A stretch of 45,317 nt of DNA from Erysipelotrichia bacterium (GTDB lineage Bacteria > Bacillota_I > Bacilli_A > Erysipelotrichales > Erysipelotrichaceae). Of this stretch, positions 8,501 through 16,905 are shown piece after piece (the first letter of the stretch is position 1; every line of letters begins with the position of its first letter). The stretch spans positions 1 through 45,317 of the forward strand of contig JAAZKG010000089.1 of the NCBI GenBank assembly GCA_012799935.1, written 5' to 3'. Below the pieces are notes generated by a model. That model was not told where the DNA came from, made no database searches, and saw only the letters and a program-made list of their open reading frames with translations. A program made the translations under genes and the position numbers.

Positions 8501-9850
8501 ATGACTTTACAAGTACCAGCAAGTATTGATGCTGAACAGGCTTTATTAGGCTCATTATTTTTATACCCAGAGACATTTAGATTTACCTTTGAAGAAAATT
8601 TACTGCCAGAGGACTTTTTTGTGGTAGCAAATAGAAAAATCTATCAAGCAATGTTAGATTTAAATCAAGAAGATAAACCTACTGATGTCGCAACAGTTAT
8701 TACTAGACTGCAAGATATTCAAGAGTTGAATAGTGTTGGTGGAGTAGACTACATCATGCATTTAACTGATCTGGCAATCAGCAGTGCAAACTCTGTTCAC
8801 TATATAACATTGCTAAAAGAAAAAGCATTGTTAAGAAGATTGATTGAAGTTTCAGAAAAAATCAAAAAGAGAAGTTATGAAGGGCAATATGAACCTCTGG
8901 ATGTTTTAAATGAAGCTGAAAGTTTAATTTTAAAGGTCAGCAGAGATAGAAAAGTTTCAGAATTTAAAAATAGCAAAGAAACATTTGATGAATTAATTGA
9001 AAGAATACACACTTTGAGGGAAAAAGGTGGAATGACTGGCGTTCCTTCAGGTTATAAATATCTGGATAATATAACTAATGGTTTTCAAAATGGCGATTTA
9101 ATTATCGTAGCAGCTAGACCTTCGGTAGGAAAAACAGCTTTTGCCTTAAATATTGCCAGTAATGCTGCGATTAGATATCAAAAAAATGTGGCTGTATTCT
9201 CACTTGAGATGCCAGCTATTCACTTGGCAATGAGAATGTTGTCCGCAAAAAGTACTGTCGAATCAGAAAAAATTAGAACAGGTAGAAACTTAACTAATGA
9301 AGATTGGGCTAAAATAGATCAAGCTAAAAGCCAATTGGAAAAAGCTGGTATCTTTATTGATGATTCACCAATTATTAAAGTTAATGATATTTTTGCTAAA
9401 TGTCGTAAATTACAAGCTGACCATGGTTTAGATATGATTATTGTTGACTATTTACAATTAATTGCTCCTTCAGTTTCTAAAGGAGATAACAGGCAATTGG
9501 AAGTAAGTGAAATTTCTCGTTCTTTAAAACAGATGGCTAGGGAATTAAATGTTCCAGTTGTAGCTTTATCGCAATTGTCGAGAAATGTTGAAGGAAGAGA
9601 TAGAAATCCAATTCTATCTGATTTAAGAGAATCTGGAGCTATTGAACAAGATGCTGATGTGGTTATGTTTTTACATCGTCCAAAAAATAAAACTGAAGAT
9701 GTTGATGAATCTTTACCAAAAGATGATTTGCAGGATATCTTGTTAATTATTGCTAAACACAGAAATGGGGCAATTGGTGAATTATTATTGGCCTTTAAGT
9801 CTTCAATAAATGCTTTCTATACCAAAGAAACTAGATATAATGAGGGATAG
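8501..9850 (+). CDS. dnaB: Replicative DNA helicase DnaB (DnaC in Bacillus naming)
   Basis: The 449-residue hexameric helicase unwinds DNA at the replication fork. The N-terminal domain starts PASIDAEQALLGSLF. The RecA-like motor has Walker A ARPSVGKTAFAL (about residue 205), VFSLEMPA, Walker B MIIVDYLQLI, VVALSQLSRNVEGR and SDLRESGAIEQDADVV. The C-terminus has IIAKHRNGAIG. No intein or insertion interrupts the motor domain. The ribosome binding site is AGGAGGG. It follows rplI by 10 bases, as in many Firmicutes, and is followed directly by a peptidase gene. Confidence 0.97.
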   Translation: MTLQVPASIDAEQALLGSLFLYPETFRFTFEENLLPEDFFVVANRKIYQAMLDLNQEDKPTDVATVITRLQDIQELNSVGGVDYIMHLTDLAISSANSVHYITLLKEKALLRRLIEVSEKIKKRSYEGQYEPLDVLNEAESLILKVSRDRKVSEFKNSKETFDELIERIHTLREKGGMTGVPSGYKYLDNITNGFQNGDLIIVAARPSVGKTAFALNIASNAAIRYQKNVAVFSLEMPAIHLAMRMLSAKSTVESEKIRTGRNLTNEDWAKIDQAKSQLEKAGIFIDDSPIIKVNDIFAKCRKLQADHGLDMIIVDYLQLIAPSVSKGDNRQLEVSEISRSLKQMARELNVPVVALSQLSRNVEGRDRNPILSDLRESGAIEQDADVVMFLHRPKNKTEDVDESLPKDDLQDILLIIAKHRNGAIGELLLAFKSSINAFYTKETRYNEG

Positions 9851-9851
9851 T

Positions 9852-11375
9852 ATGAAAAGAAAAAAAGAATTAATTGCAATATTTATAAGCCTTATTTTAT
9901 CTATTTTGATTGTTATGTTTTTTCCTTCAAACATTGGAAAACAAGCACTCATCTCTAATATCAACTTGAGTGAAGAAAAATCACACATTGCTCAAAAAAT
10001 TGAATATGTATCATTGGAGCCTATTGATGTAATAAAGGTTTATCATAAGGGTAATTTGATAGGTATTATCTATGATAGTGAACTCATTCAAAATGCTATT
10101 GACATGGAAGAGGCAAAATTAGCTGGAACAAAGTTTGAAGGCTATGAGATTGATATTAGTAGTGAACTATATATTTTAAAAGAGAAATCTTTCTGGAAAT
10201 ACGAAAATAAAGATCAAGAAATATTATCGTATATTATTGATAACAACCTTTTAGTTGTTCAGGCAGTTAGGATAGATATTGTTAAGGAAAATGATATAGT
10301 CGATACGATATATGTAAAGTCTATCGAAGAGTTTTCTAATGCTTTAAGAAGATTTGCTTTATGTTTTATTGATGAAAAGACTTATGTTGCTTTAGAAAAT
10401 CATGAAAAGATTCTGGATTTAACCACTTATGGAAGTCAGGATAAAAATATTTACATTGAAGAAACTATTAAAGCAACTCCTACTGGAGCTAGCACTAAAG
10501 AACTTTTTGCTGATGAAGAGGCAATCTTTATGTACTTATGTTATGGGCGAGATTATCAATTGGAATACTATACAGTTGTTGAATATGATACTATCAGTGG
10601 TGTTGCTTCAAAAACAGGTTTATTAGCTAAACAGCTTTTGGCAATAAATGATGATATTGATAATATAAACCAAGCTTTGATAGTAGGCCAACAATTAATT
10701 GTTACTTATTTTACTCCACCAATAACAGTAGTTGTGGAGCAACAACGTTTAGTGCAAGAAGTAACATATCCAACAGAAAGTACATATACTTTTGATATGA
10801 CATTAAAAAGAGGAGAGGTAGTTGAAGATGTTGCTCCTGCAACAGGATATAACGATGCTACTTACACGGATATTTACGTAAATGGCATCCTTACAAGTTA
10901 TCGTCAAGATAGCGTGGTGGTAAGGGTTGAACCAACAGTTGGCCAATATAGATATAATATGCAAGATTATAGTGATCGAGGAGTATTTTTCTCATTACCT
11001 GTAAGAAACCCGGTTATTACCTGTGACTTTTATTGTTATGCCAATCATCATGGTTGTGACTTTATTGATAGATATAATCGTTATGGTGATGTTTTAGCTG
11101 TTGCTGATGGCACAGTTATTAGAAAAGGTTATAACTCAACTATGGGATACTATTATTACATCAATCATAGTAATGGTATTATAGCTAGGTATTTACATAT
11201 GAAGACACCAGGATATAAAGAAATTGGAGATATTGTTTTAAGAGGAGAAGTAATTGGACAAATTGGAAATACTGGGCGCAGTACTGGACCGCACTTAGAT
11301 ATTGGTATTTATATTGATGGAAAACTTATTGATCCATGTTGGGTTTTGCCTTGTGAACAGGCCTCTTATTGGTAA
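9852..11375 (+). CDS. Membrane-anchored LysM / G5-like / M23 peptidase-fold protein
   Basis: The 507-residue protein has an N-terminal signal anchor (MKRKKELIAIFISLILSILI). A long unassigned region follows, then a LysM-like segment (YTVVEYDTISGVASKTGLLA), a G5-like module (about residues 295-365) and a C-terminal LytM/M23 domain. In the M23 domain the first zinc-ligand motif is intact (HHGCD) and the YLHM histidine is present. The usual HxH motif reads PHLDIGI, so the last zinc ligand is Asp483 instead of His. The domain may bind metal differently or be inactive. Upstream start codons exist in the frame, but this ATG falls one base after the dnaB stop with GAGGG in front. The end overlaps walJ by one base (TAATG). 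Confidence 0.8.
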   Translation: MKRKKELIAIFISLILSILIVMFFPSNIGKQALISNINLSEEKSHIAQKIEYVSLEPIDVIKVYHKGNLIGIIYDSELIQNAIDMEEAKLAGTKFEGYEIDISSELYILKEKSFWKYENKDQEILSYIIDNNLLVVQAVRIDIVKENDIVDTIYVKSIEEFSNALRRFALCFIDEKTYVALENHEKILDLTTYGSQDKNIYIEETIKATPTGASTKELFADEEAIFMYLCYGRDYQLEYYTVVEYDTISGVASKTGLLAKQLLAINDDIDNINQALIVGQQLIVTYFTPPITVVVEQQRLVQEVTYPTESTYTFDMTLKRGEVVEDVAPATGYNDATYTDIYVNGILTSYRQDSVVVRVEPTVGQYRYNMQDYSDRGVFFSLPVRNPVITCDFYCYANHHGCDFIDRYNRYGDVLAVADGTVIRKGYNSTMGYYYYINHSNGIIARYLHMKTPGYKEIGDIVLRGEVIGQIGNTGRSTGPHLDIGIYIDGKLIDPCWVLPCEQASYW

Positions 11376-12118
11376 TGAAATATTATATTTTAGCTAGCGG
11401 TTCAAAAGGTAATTGTACAGTTGTAACAAGTAAAAATACTTCCATCATGATTGATTGTGGGATAACACAGAAATATTTAAAAGAGTCATTTGGTAAAATA
11501 GGACTAAAATATCAAGATTTGGATGGAGTGTTAATTACTCATAGTCATAGTGACCATTTAAATAATACTAAGATCATTAAAGACTTAAATGTTTATTCTC
11601 CTTTTAAAATTAGTGGTTTAAATAAAAATCATCTCATTAAACCAATAGAAGTATTTACGATAAAAGATTTAGATATTTTGGCAATACCGCTTTCTCATGA
11701 TACTGATATTACGGTGGGCTATGTTATCTTTGATGGGCAGGAAACTTTAGTAATGGTAACAGATACAGGTTATTTATCTGATAAAAATATAAAGATTATT
11801 AAAAATGCTAATTACTATATAATTGAAAGTAATCATGATACAGAAATGTTACTGAATACAATGAGACCAAAATATGTTAAAAACTGCATTATATCTGATT
11901 ATGGTCATTTGTCCAATGAAGACTGTGGATATGTTTTAGCTCAGTGCATTAATGAGGACACAAAGGAAATTGTCTTGGCTCATATTTCTCAAGAAGCAAA
12001 TAATACAAAGCTAGCTTATGATACAGTAATTGATATACTTGATAAAAAAGAAATTGATTATCAGAATATTAAAATTATAGCAGCAAAACAATTTGAAATA
12101 ATTGAAGGTGGATCTTAA
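11375..12118 (+). CDS. walJ: WalJ/YycJ-like metallo-beta-lactamase fold hydrolase
   Basis: The 247-residue product has the metallo-beta-lactamase metal motif THSHSDHLNN near residue 60. Further family residues are the His in LSHDTDITVG, the Asp in VTDTGYLS and SNHDTEML, and the late His in VLAHISQEANN. It begins MKYYILASGSKGNCTVV, typical of YycJ. In Bacilli the gene usually travels with the WalRK cell-wall regulator and is linked to DNA end processing and fork events. Here it is coupled to the M23-fold gene by a TAATG overlap. No walR or walK is visible in this window. A TTG six bases upstream is a less likely start. The stop codon lies inside a terminator hairpin. Confidence 0.88.
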   Translation: MKYYILASGSKGNCTVVTSKNTSIMIDCGITQKYLKESFGKIGLKYQDLDGVLITHSHSDHLNNTKIIKDLNVYSPFKISGLNKNHLIKPIEVFTIKDLDILAIPLSHDTDITVGYVIFDGQETLVMVTDTGYLSDKNIKIIKNANYYIIESNHDTEMLLNTMRPKYVKNCIISDYGHLSNEDCGYVLAQCINEDTKEIVLAHISQEANNTKLAYDTVIDILDKKEIDYQNIKIIAAKQFEIIEGGS

Positions 12119-12131
12119 GATTCACTTTTTT
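12105..12131 (+). terminator. Intrinsic terminator overlapping the end of walJ
   Basis: A 10-bp stem (12105-12114 with 12119-12128, two G-T pairs) with loop TTAA leads into a T run. The loop is the walJ stop codon region, so the terminator is embedded in the coding end. Confidence 0.7.
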
Positions 12132-12150
12132 AATTGCACTGTTTTTAATA

Positions 12151-12159
12151 TGATATACT
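12151..12159 (+). promoter_or_regulatory. Extended -10 promoter for mnmG
   Basis: TG, one base, then TATACT at 12154-12159 forms an extended -10 without a good -35. The expected transcript start is only about 17 bases from the mnmG ATG, giving a very short leader. Confidence 0.45.
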
Positions 12160-12165
12160 TATTGA

Positions 12166-12172
12166 GTAGGAG
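12166..12172 (+). promoter_or_regulatory. Ribosome binding site that decides the mnmG start
   Basis: GTAGGAG lies 10-11 bases before the ATG at 12183. It selects this start over the in-frame upstream extension that would run through the walJ terminator. Confidence 0.6.
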
Positions 12173-12182
12173 ATTAATAAGT

Positions 12183-14039
12183 ATGGTAGATGTAATTGTA
12201 GTAGGAGCAGGACATGCAGGGTGTGAAGCAGCACTAGCCACCAGCAGGCTAGGTTTTAATACTGTTTTATGCACTATAGATAAAAACTTTACTGCTTCTT
12301 TACCATGCAATCCTTCTATAGGTGGACCAGCAAAAGGAGTAGTTGTTAGAGAAATTGATGCTTTGGGTGGTCAAATGGCAAAAATAGCTGATGAGACAGC
12401 TTTACAACTTAAAATGTTAAATACTACAAAGGGACCAGGAGTAAGAAGTTTAAGAATTCAAGCGGATAAGATTTTATATAAAAAAAGGATGTTGGAAGTT
12501 TTAGAAAAACAGAAAAACTTAACACTTAAAGAGTGTATGGTTGAAGATATTATTGTTAAAGATAATACCGTTAAGGGAGTATCAACAGAGACAGGAGAGG
12601 TAATAGAAAGCAAGATTGTAATATTGACTACGGGAACTTTTATGAATTCCAAGATTATGGTTTCTAATCATATAACTTTTCAAGGTCCAGACAATCTAAG
12701 GACATCAAAAAATCTTTCTCAAAAATTGAAAGATTTAGGTTTTAGAATTTTTAGATTAAAAACAGGTACTCCAGCTAGAATAAAAACAGATTCTATCGAT
12801 TTTTCATGTGCGACACTTGAACCAGGAAATACCGAAACTGAAGCATTTTCTTTTGAAACAGAAAAAGTACTGCCATTAAAAGAGCAGGTACCTTGTTATT
12901 TGATATACACTCAACCTGAAACTCATCAAATAATACAAGAAAACTTACATAAATCAAGTATGTATTCAGGGGTTGTCGAGGGAATAGGAACTAGATATTG
13001 CCCTTCCGTGGAAGATAAAATAGTTAGGTTTGCTGATAAGGAAAGACATCAGATTTTCCTAGAACCAGAATCGTTGTCATTAGATACAACCTATGTCCAA
13101 GGGTTTTCAACTAGTATGCCCTATGATGTTCAAGACAGAATGCTTTATTCTTTACCTGGTTTTAAAAATCATGTCGTTGATAAATATGCCTATGCTATTG
13201 AGTATGATGCAATTGACCCATTACAGTTAAAGCCATCTTTAGAAACAAAAGTTGTTGAAAATTTATTTTGTGCTGGTCAAATTAATGGCACTTCAGGTTA
13301 TGAAGAAGCAGCTGGTCAAGGATTGATGGCGGGTATTAATGCTATTAATAAATTAAAAGGTAAACAACCGTTGATTTTAAGAAGAGATGAAGCCTATATT
13401 GGAGTTATGATTGATGATTTAGTTACCAAAGGAACTAAAGAACCATATCGCTTATTAACCAGTAGAGCAGAATATCGTTTATTGTTGAGACATGATAATG
13501 CTGATCAAAGATTGACAAATTATGGTTATGAAGCAGGTTTGATTAGTGAGGAAAGATATCAAAAGTTTGTTTCAAAAGTAAAACAATTAGAATACTATAA
13601 ACAATTGTTAAAAGAAACAAAGGTTAATAATAGTCCACAGTTATTAGATTATTTAATTAAAAAAGGTTATGAAGATAATAAAAACCAAGGTAATTGCCTT
13701 GATCTAATTAAAAGACCTAATGTGGAAACAAAAACAATTTGTCAGCTACACGATATTGAAATAGATGAAAAGCTGGCTAATCAGTTAGATATAGAAATTA
13801 AATTTGAGGGTTATATTTCTAAAACTAGAAGAGAAGCGGCTAATTTAATCAGATTAGAGAAACAACCACTACCATATGATTTGGATTATGATAAGATAGT
13901 CAATTTATCAATTGAAGCAAAAGAAAAGCTTTTGAAAGTAAGACCGCTAACTATTGGTCAAGCTTCAAGAATTTCTGGAGTAAATCCAGCTGATATTATT
14001 ACTATCCAAATCTATTTAAAACAATCTAAAACAGTTTAA
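12183..14039 (+). CDS. mnmG: tRNA uridine-5-carboxymethylaminomethyl modification enzyme MnmG
   Basis: This FAD enzyme works with MnmE to make cmnm5U34 in the wobble position of certain tRNAs. The 618-residue product starts with the FAD-binding VDVIVVGAGHAGCEAAL. It contains PCNPSIGGPAKG, LNTTKGPGVRSLR, the family signature GPRYCPS-like block (here GTRYCPSVEDK) and AGQINGTSGYEEAAGQG. The C-terminal tRNA/MnmE-binding helices follow, including the conserved LTSRAEYRLLLRHDNAD. The reading frame is open further upstream, but the ATG at 12183 has TAGGAG before it and gives the normal N-terminus. It has its own promoter and terminator. No mnmE or rsmG is next to it here. Confidence 0.95.
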   Translation: MVDVIVVGAGHAGCEAALATSRLGFNTVLCTIDKNFTASLPCNPSIGGPAKGVVVREIDALGGQMAKIADETALQLKMLNTTKGPGVRSLRIQADKILYKKRMLEVLEKQKNLTLKECMVEDIIVKDNTVKGVSTETGEVIESKIVILTTGTFMNSKIMVSNHITFQGPDNLRTSKNLSQKLKDLGFRIFRLKTGTPARIKTDSIDFSCATLEPGNTETEAFSFETEKVLPLKEQVPCYLIYTQPETHQIIQENLHKSSMYSGVVEGIGTRYCPSVEDKIVRFADKERHQIFLEPESLSLDTTYVQGFSTSMPYDVQDRMLYSLPGFKNHVVDKYAYAIEYDAIDPLQLKPSLETKVVENLFCAGQINGTSGYEEAAGQGLMAGINAINKLKGKQPLILRRDEAYIGVMIDDLVTKGTKEPYRLLTSRAEYRLLLRHDNADQRLTNYGYEAGLISEERYQKFVSKVKQLEYYKQLLKETKVNNSPQLLDYLIKKGYEDNKNQGNCLDLIKRPNVETKTICQLHDIEIDEKLANQLDIEIKFEGYISKTRREAANLIRLEKQPLPYDLDYDKIVNLSIEAKEKLLKVRPLTIGQASRISGVNPADIITIQIYLKQSKTV

Positions 14040-14051
14040 TAGAATAAATAA

Positions 14052-14084
14052 AAGGAATTGGTCTTAACCTAATTCCTTATTTTT
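14052..14084 (+). terminator. Intrinsic terminator after mnmG
   Basis: A 10-bp stem AAGGAATTGG paired with CTAATTCCTT, followed by ATTTTT. It lies 12 bases after the mnmG stop. Confidence 0.75.
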
Positions 14085-14149
14085 CTGACAACTCTTATTA
14101 CGATAGAAAATCATATTACATGTGGGGAATAAAACATTAAATTTATATT

Positions 14150-15334
14150 TTAAATGCGATAAAGTTTTTTTATTTGGGTTATGTCATCTAGCACAGCAAT
14201 AATTTCGCTAGATTGATAAAACATCCCTTTTTTTTGGTTTCCAAATTTAGTTAAAATCCCATATCCAATAGCTCTATCAATAAGTTTATTTGCTCCTCTT
14301 AAAGTTAAATGAAGTTTTTCCTTTATTAAATTTGTATTTATGACTGGTTGTTCTATGAGCAAGTATATTAATTTCCAAATAGTTGAAGTTTTTCTTTCAT
14401 TTATGATATTTTCCCAATTTTGAATAATTGAAGAAATTTTTGCAGAAACATTTTCGCCAATTGCTAAGGATAATTCAATGGCTTTAAAAACTTGTTCAAT
14501 AATTGGAAGTGGATTTCCTTCTTGATACGCCTTTAATGAATTTAAATAACTATCAAGATTATTTAAAAGTCCAGCGGATATTGGCAGTGCAATTGTATGT
14601 AGTACTCCATCATCTTTCAAAGATTTATGGATAAGTGTTCTTCCAGTACGACCATTTCCATCAACGAAAGGATGAATTGTTTCAAATTGAGCATGTAGAA
14701 TTGCTGCCTTAACAATAGGATTTACATCTATTCTTTTTGAGTAAATAACCAAATCATTCATATAATATTCCAATTTAGAATGATGCACAGGAACAAATGT
14801 AGCTTGGTGAGGCGAATAGCTTGTGCCACCAATCCAAACTGGTTCATTTCTATATTCGCCAGCTAAATTTCCTAGGGAAGATTCCATAAGGGTTTTGTGG
14901 ATGTGTAGAATTGTTTCATTTGATATTTTTTCAGAAATATTCAATGCTTTTTTCATTGCGAAAACATTACCTGCAATTAATAAGGCATTAGTGGGACCTT
15001 TATTAGTCAATTCTGCTAAAGCAATATTTCGAATGCTAGATGTCAAATTTTCAATTTGTGAGCTAGCTGCTGATTCACTTCTCAGTAAAACACTTGGAAA
15101 AGAATACCCTTTTTGAGTTTGAAGCAAGTCAAATCTGCCAATATTAATCATTAAATCAGAAATTGCTACATCAAGATCTGCGGGAAGGATAATATTTTTT
15201 TCAGCAATAGTATTGGGTATAGAAGACTGATAAGTAGGAAGAATTTTGCTTTTAGAACTTCTTGATAAACCTTCAAGTTCAACACTACTTTTCCAAGGAA
15301 TGGTTTCGTATTTTAATGGATTCCAATTAGTCAT
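14150..15334 (-). CDS. Fic family protein with built-in inhibitory motif
   Basis: Fic proteins usually transfer AMP from ATP to hydroxyl groups of target proteins. The 394-residue product has the full active-site motif HPFVDGNGRTGR at residues 221-232. An N-terminal inhibitory helix contains SSQIEN (91-96), matching the class II [S/T]xxxE[G/N] rule, so the enzyme is probably auto-inhibited until relieved. The N-terminus (about 10-110) matches the Fic_N domain, and the C-terminal part (about 315-394) looks like a winged helix. It is monocistronic with a strong promoter and no separate antitoxin gene. Such genes are often acquired horizontally and are scattered among strains. The ribosome binding site is AAGGAG. 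Confidence 0.9.
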   Translation of the reverse strand: MTNWNPLKYETIPWKSSVELEGLSRSSKSKILPTYQSSIPNTIAEKNIILPADLDVAISDLMINIGRFDLLQTQKGYSFPSVLLRSESAASSQIENLTSSIRNIALAELTNKGPTNALLIAGNVFAMKKALNISEKISNETILHIHKTLMESSLGNLAGEYRNEPVWIGGTSYSPHQATFVPVHHSKLEYYMNDLVIYSKRIDVNPIVKAAILHAQFETIHPFVDGNGRTGRTLIHKSLKDDGVLHTIALPISAGLLNNLDSYLNSLKAYQEGNPLPIIEQVFKAIELSLAIGENVSAKISSIIQNWENIINERKTSTIWKLIYLLIEQPVINTNLIKEKLHLTLRGANKLIDRAIGYGILTKFGNQKKGMFYQSSEIIAVLDDITQIKKLYRI

Positions 15335-15400
15335 TTCTGCTTTCTCTCCTTTCCAAAAAAACTGAAAGATGGTTATAGTTCTTTTTGTCTCTTTGAGAGA

Positions 15401-15428
15401 ATTATAACATTTTTTCTTTTGAAGTCAA
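15401..15428 (-). promoter_or_regulatory. Strong promoter of the Fic gene
   Basis: On the minus strand TTGACT (15423-15428), 16 bases, then TATAAT (15401-15406), which is also an extended -10 (TGT before it). The leader is about 60 bases. Confidence 0.75.
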
Positions 15429-15432
15429 TATA

Positions 15433-15464
15433 AAAAGGAACTGAAATTAGTTTCAGTTCCTTTT
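15433..15464 (-). terminator. Terminator of the fhs-fchA-folD-folT operon
   Basis: A perfect 14-bp stem AAAAGGAACTGAAA / TTTCAGTTCCTTTT with a 4-base loop, followed on the minus strand by T residues. It ends the folate operon just upstream of the Fic promoter. Its symmetry would let it act in both directions. Confidence 0.8.
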
Positions 15465-15503
15465 AACTGCAGAAAAGAGTTATGACTAGTTTTATTATCT
15501 AAC

Positions 15504-16025
15504 TTATTTAATTGTTTTTTTAATAAGAGCTATTGTTTTTGGTAGCGCCAGAGCATAAATGATAGCTAATAATATTCCAGCAGCAATCTTTAAGGGAATA
15601 GAGCCAAAAACTAAAACAGTAGAATAATAACCATATATTTTAGCATCGATAAATAAAGCTAAGGTATTTAAGGTTGTTACTAAAAGGGCTGAGAAAATAG
15701 CAATCATAGAAATTGTTTTGAAATCTAACTGTTCTTTTCTTTTATCAGCAATAAAACCTACTGTCAGCCCACTAAGAGCATGTGGCAAAACCCACAACAG
15801 AGTAGTAGCAGTAAAACCATATCCTGAAAATAGTATTTGATATAAAAAACTTCCAATAAAACCGACCATAAAGCCTTCAAGTTTACCAAGTAGTAACCCA
15901 GCAACTAAAACAGGAAAAGCTTCAAAAGTAAATTTGAAGTTTAATAGTTTTACAGGAGTTAATATTGATAAAATAACTTTCATCGCTATTAACATTGACA
16001 TGGTAGTTAATCGTTTAGTTGTCAT
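15504..16025 (-). CDS. folT: ECF transporter S component, probably folate-specific (FolT)
   Basis: The 173-residue protein has about six membrane helices and the energy-coupling-factor S-component layout: MTTKRLTTMSMLIAMKVILS, then the loop FEAFPVLVAGLLLGKLEGF and PHALSGLTVGFIADK. It would bind a vitamin and use a shared EcfAA'T motor for uptake; no motor genes are in this window. The assignment to folate rests mainly on its place as the last gene after fhs, fchA and folD. An ATG at 16052 gives a longer reading frame but has no ribosome binding site. The ATG at 16025 has TAAGGAA eight bases upstream and is preferred. Confidence 0.78.
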   Translation of the reverse strand: MTTKRLTTMSMLIAMKVILSILTPVKLLNFKFTFEAFPVLVAGLLLGKLEGFMVGFIGSFLYQILFSGYGFTATTLLWVLPHALSGLTVGFIADKRKEQLDFKTISMIAIFSALLVTTLNTLALFIDAKIYGYYSTVLVFGSIPLKIAAGILLAIIYALALPKTIALIKKTIK

Positions 16026-16053
16026 AATTAGTTCCTTACAAGTAAATATCATA

Positions 16054-16905
16054 TCATAACTTTCTCTTGGCTGAAATGGCTAAATTATTTAATAATACCG
16101 CAATAGTTACAGAACCTACCCCTTTTGGTACTGGAGAAATATTTTCAACAATATTTATCACTTCATCAAATAATACATCACCACATAATTTACCCTTTTT
16201 GTGATTATAATTAATTCCTACATCTATAACTGTTTGATTACTGCTAAAGTAGTCTTTATTTAATGTTTCCATTTGTCCACTACAAGCAATGATAATGTCA
16301 GCTTGTTTTGTTAAAGCAGGAATATTTTCGCTTTTTGAATGACAGATAGTAACTGTACAGTTTTCATTTAAAAGCAAGATACTAACAGGTTTACCAACTA
16401 TTAAGCTTCTACCAATAACCACCGCTTTTTTGCCAACTAAAGGAATGTTGTAGTACTTTAGTATTTCAATGACTGCTTGAGCGGTACAAGGAGCAAAGTA
16501 TTTGTTGGTATTGCTAAAAAGTGAAGATAAGGAGATATCACTACTGCCATCAATATCTTTAGTTGGGTTTAGATAGTTTCTAGCTTTTTCATTATCCAAA
16601 TGTTTTGGTAAAGGTCGAAGTATTAAAATACCATCAATATCATTGTCATTATTTAACGAATCTAAAATGTGATAAAACTTTTCATATTCAATATCTTTAT
16701 CTAAGATAATTGATTTGACATTAATTTCTAGTTGTTGGCAGCGTTTAGTTGCTGCTTTTTCATAAGAGATATCATCAGCATTTTCGCCAACTCTTACTAT
16801 AGCTAAAGTAGCTTTTTTCCCATGTATTTTAAGTATTTTAACTGTTTTTCTAGTTTGTTCACTAATATGATCACTTACTGCTTTACCATATAAAATGTTA
16901 GCCAT
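16054..16905 (-). CDS. folD: Methylene-THF dehydrogenase FolD, cyclohydrolase residues substituted
   Basis: FolD oxidises 5,10-methylene-THF to methenyl-THF and normally also hydrolyses that to 10-formyl-THF. The 283-residue product has the family blocks YEKAATKRCQQL (Tyr48), RPLPKHLD, NPTKDIDG, AVVIGRSLIVGKP and the C-terminal PVPKGVGSVT. The lysine that acts in the cyclohydrolase step (Lys54 of E. coli) aligns with Ala52 here. The catalytic Gln98 of the usual QLPLP motif aligns with Leu in ILILRPLP. The dehydrogenase part, including the Rossmann segment, looks intact. It overlaps fchA by one base (TAATG), and fchA could supply the missing cyclohydrolase step. Confidence 0.9.
   Translation of the reverse strand: MANILYGKAVSDHISEQTRKTVKILKIHGKKATLAIVRVGENADDISYEKAATKRCQQLEINVKSIILDKDIEYEKFYHILDSLNNDNDIDGILILRPLPKHLDNEKARNYLNPTKDIDGSSDISLSSLFSNTNKYFAPCTAQAVIEILKYYNIPLVGKKAVVIGRSLIVGKPVSILLLNENCTVTICHSKSENIPALTKQADIIIACSGQMETLNKDYFSSNQTVIDVGINYNHKKGKLCGDVLFDEVINIVENISPVPKGVGSVTIAVLLNNLAISAKRKL

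Noticed and set aside
12102-12182. N-terminal extension of MnmG
   Set aside because: It would be translated through the walJ terminator and the mnmG promoter, and family members begin at the inner ATG.
16026-16052. Longer N-terminus of FolT
   Set aside because: The upstream ATG has no ribosome binding site, while the inner ATG has TAAGGAA at proper spacing and a normal S-component start.
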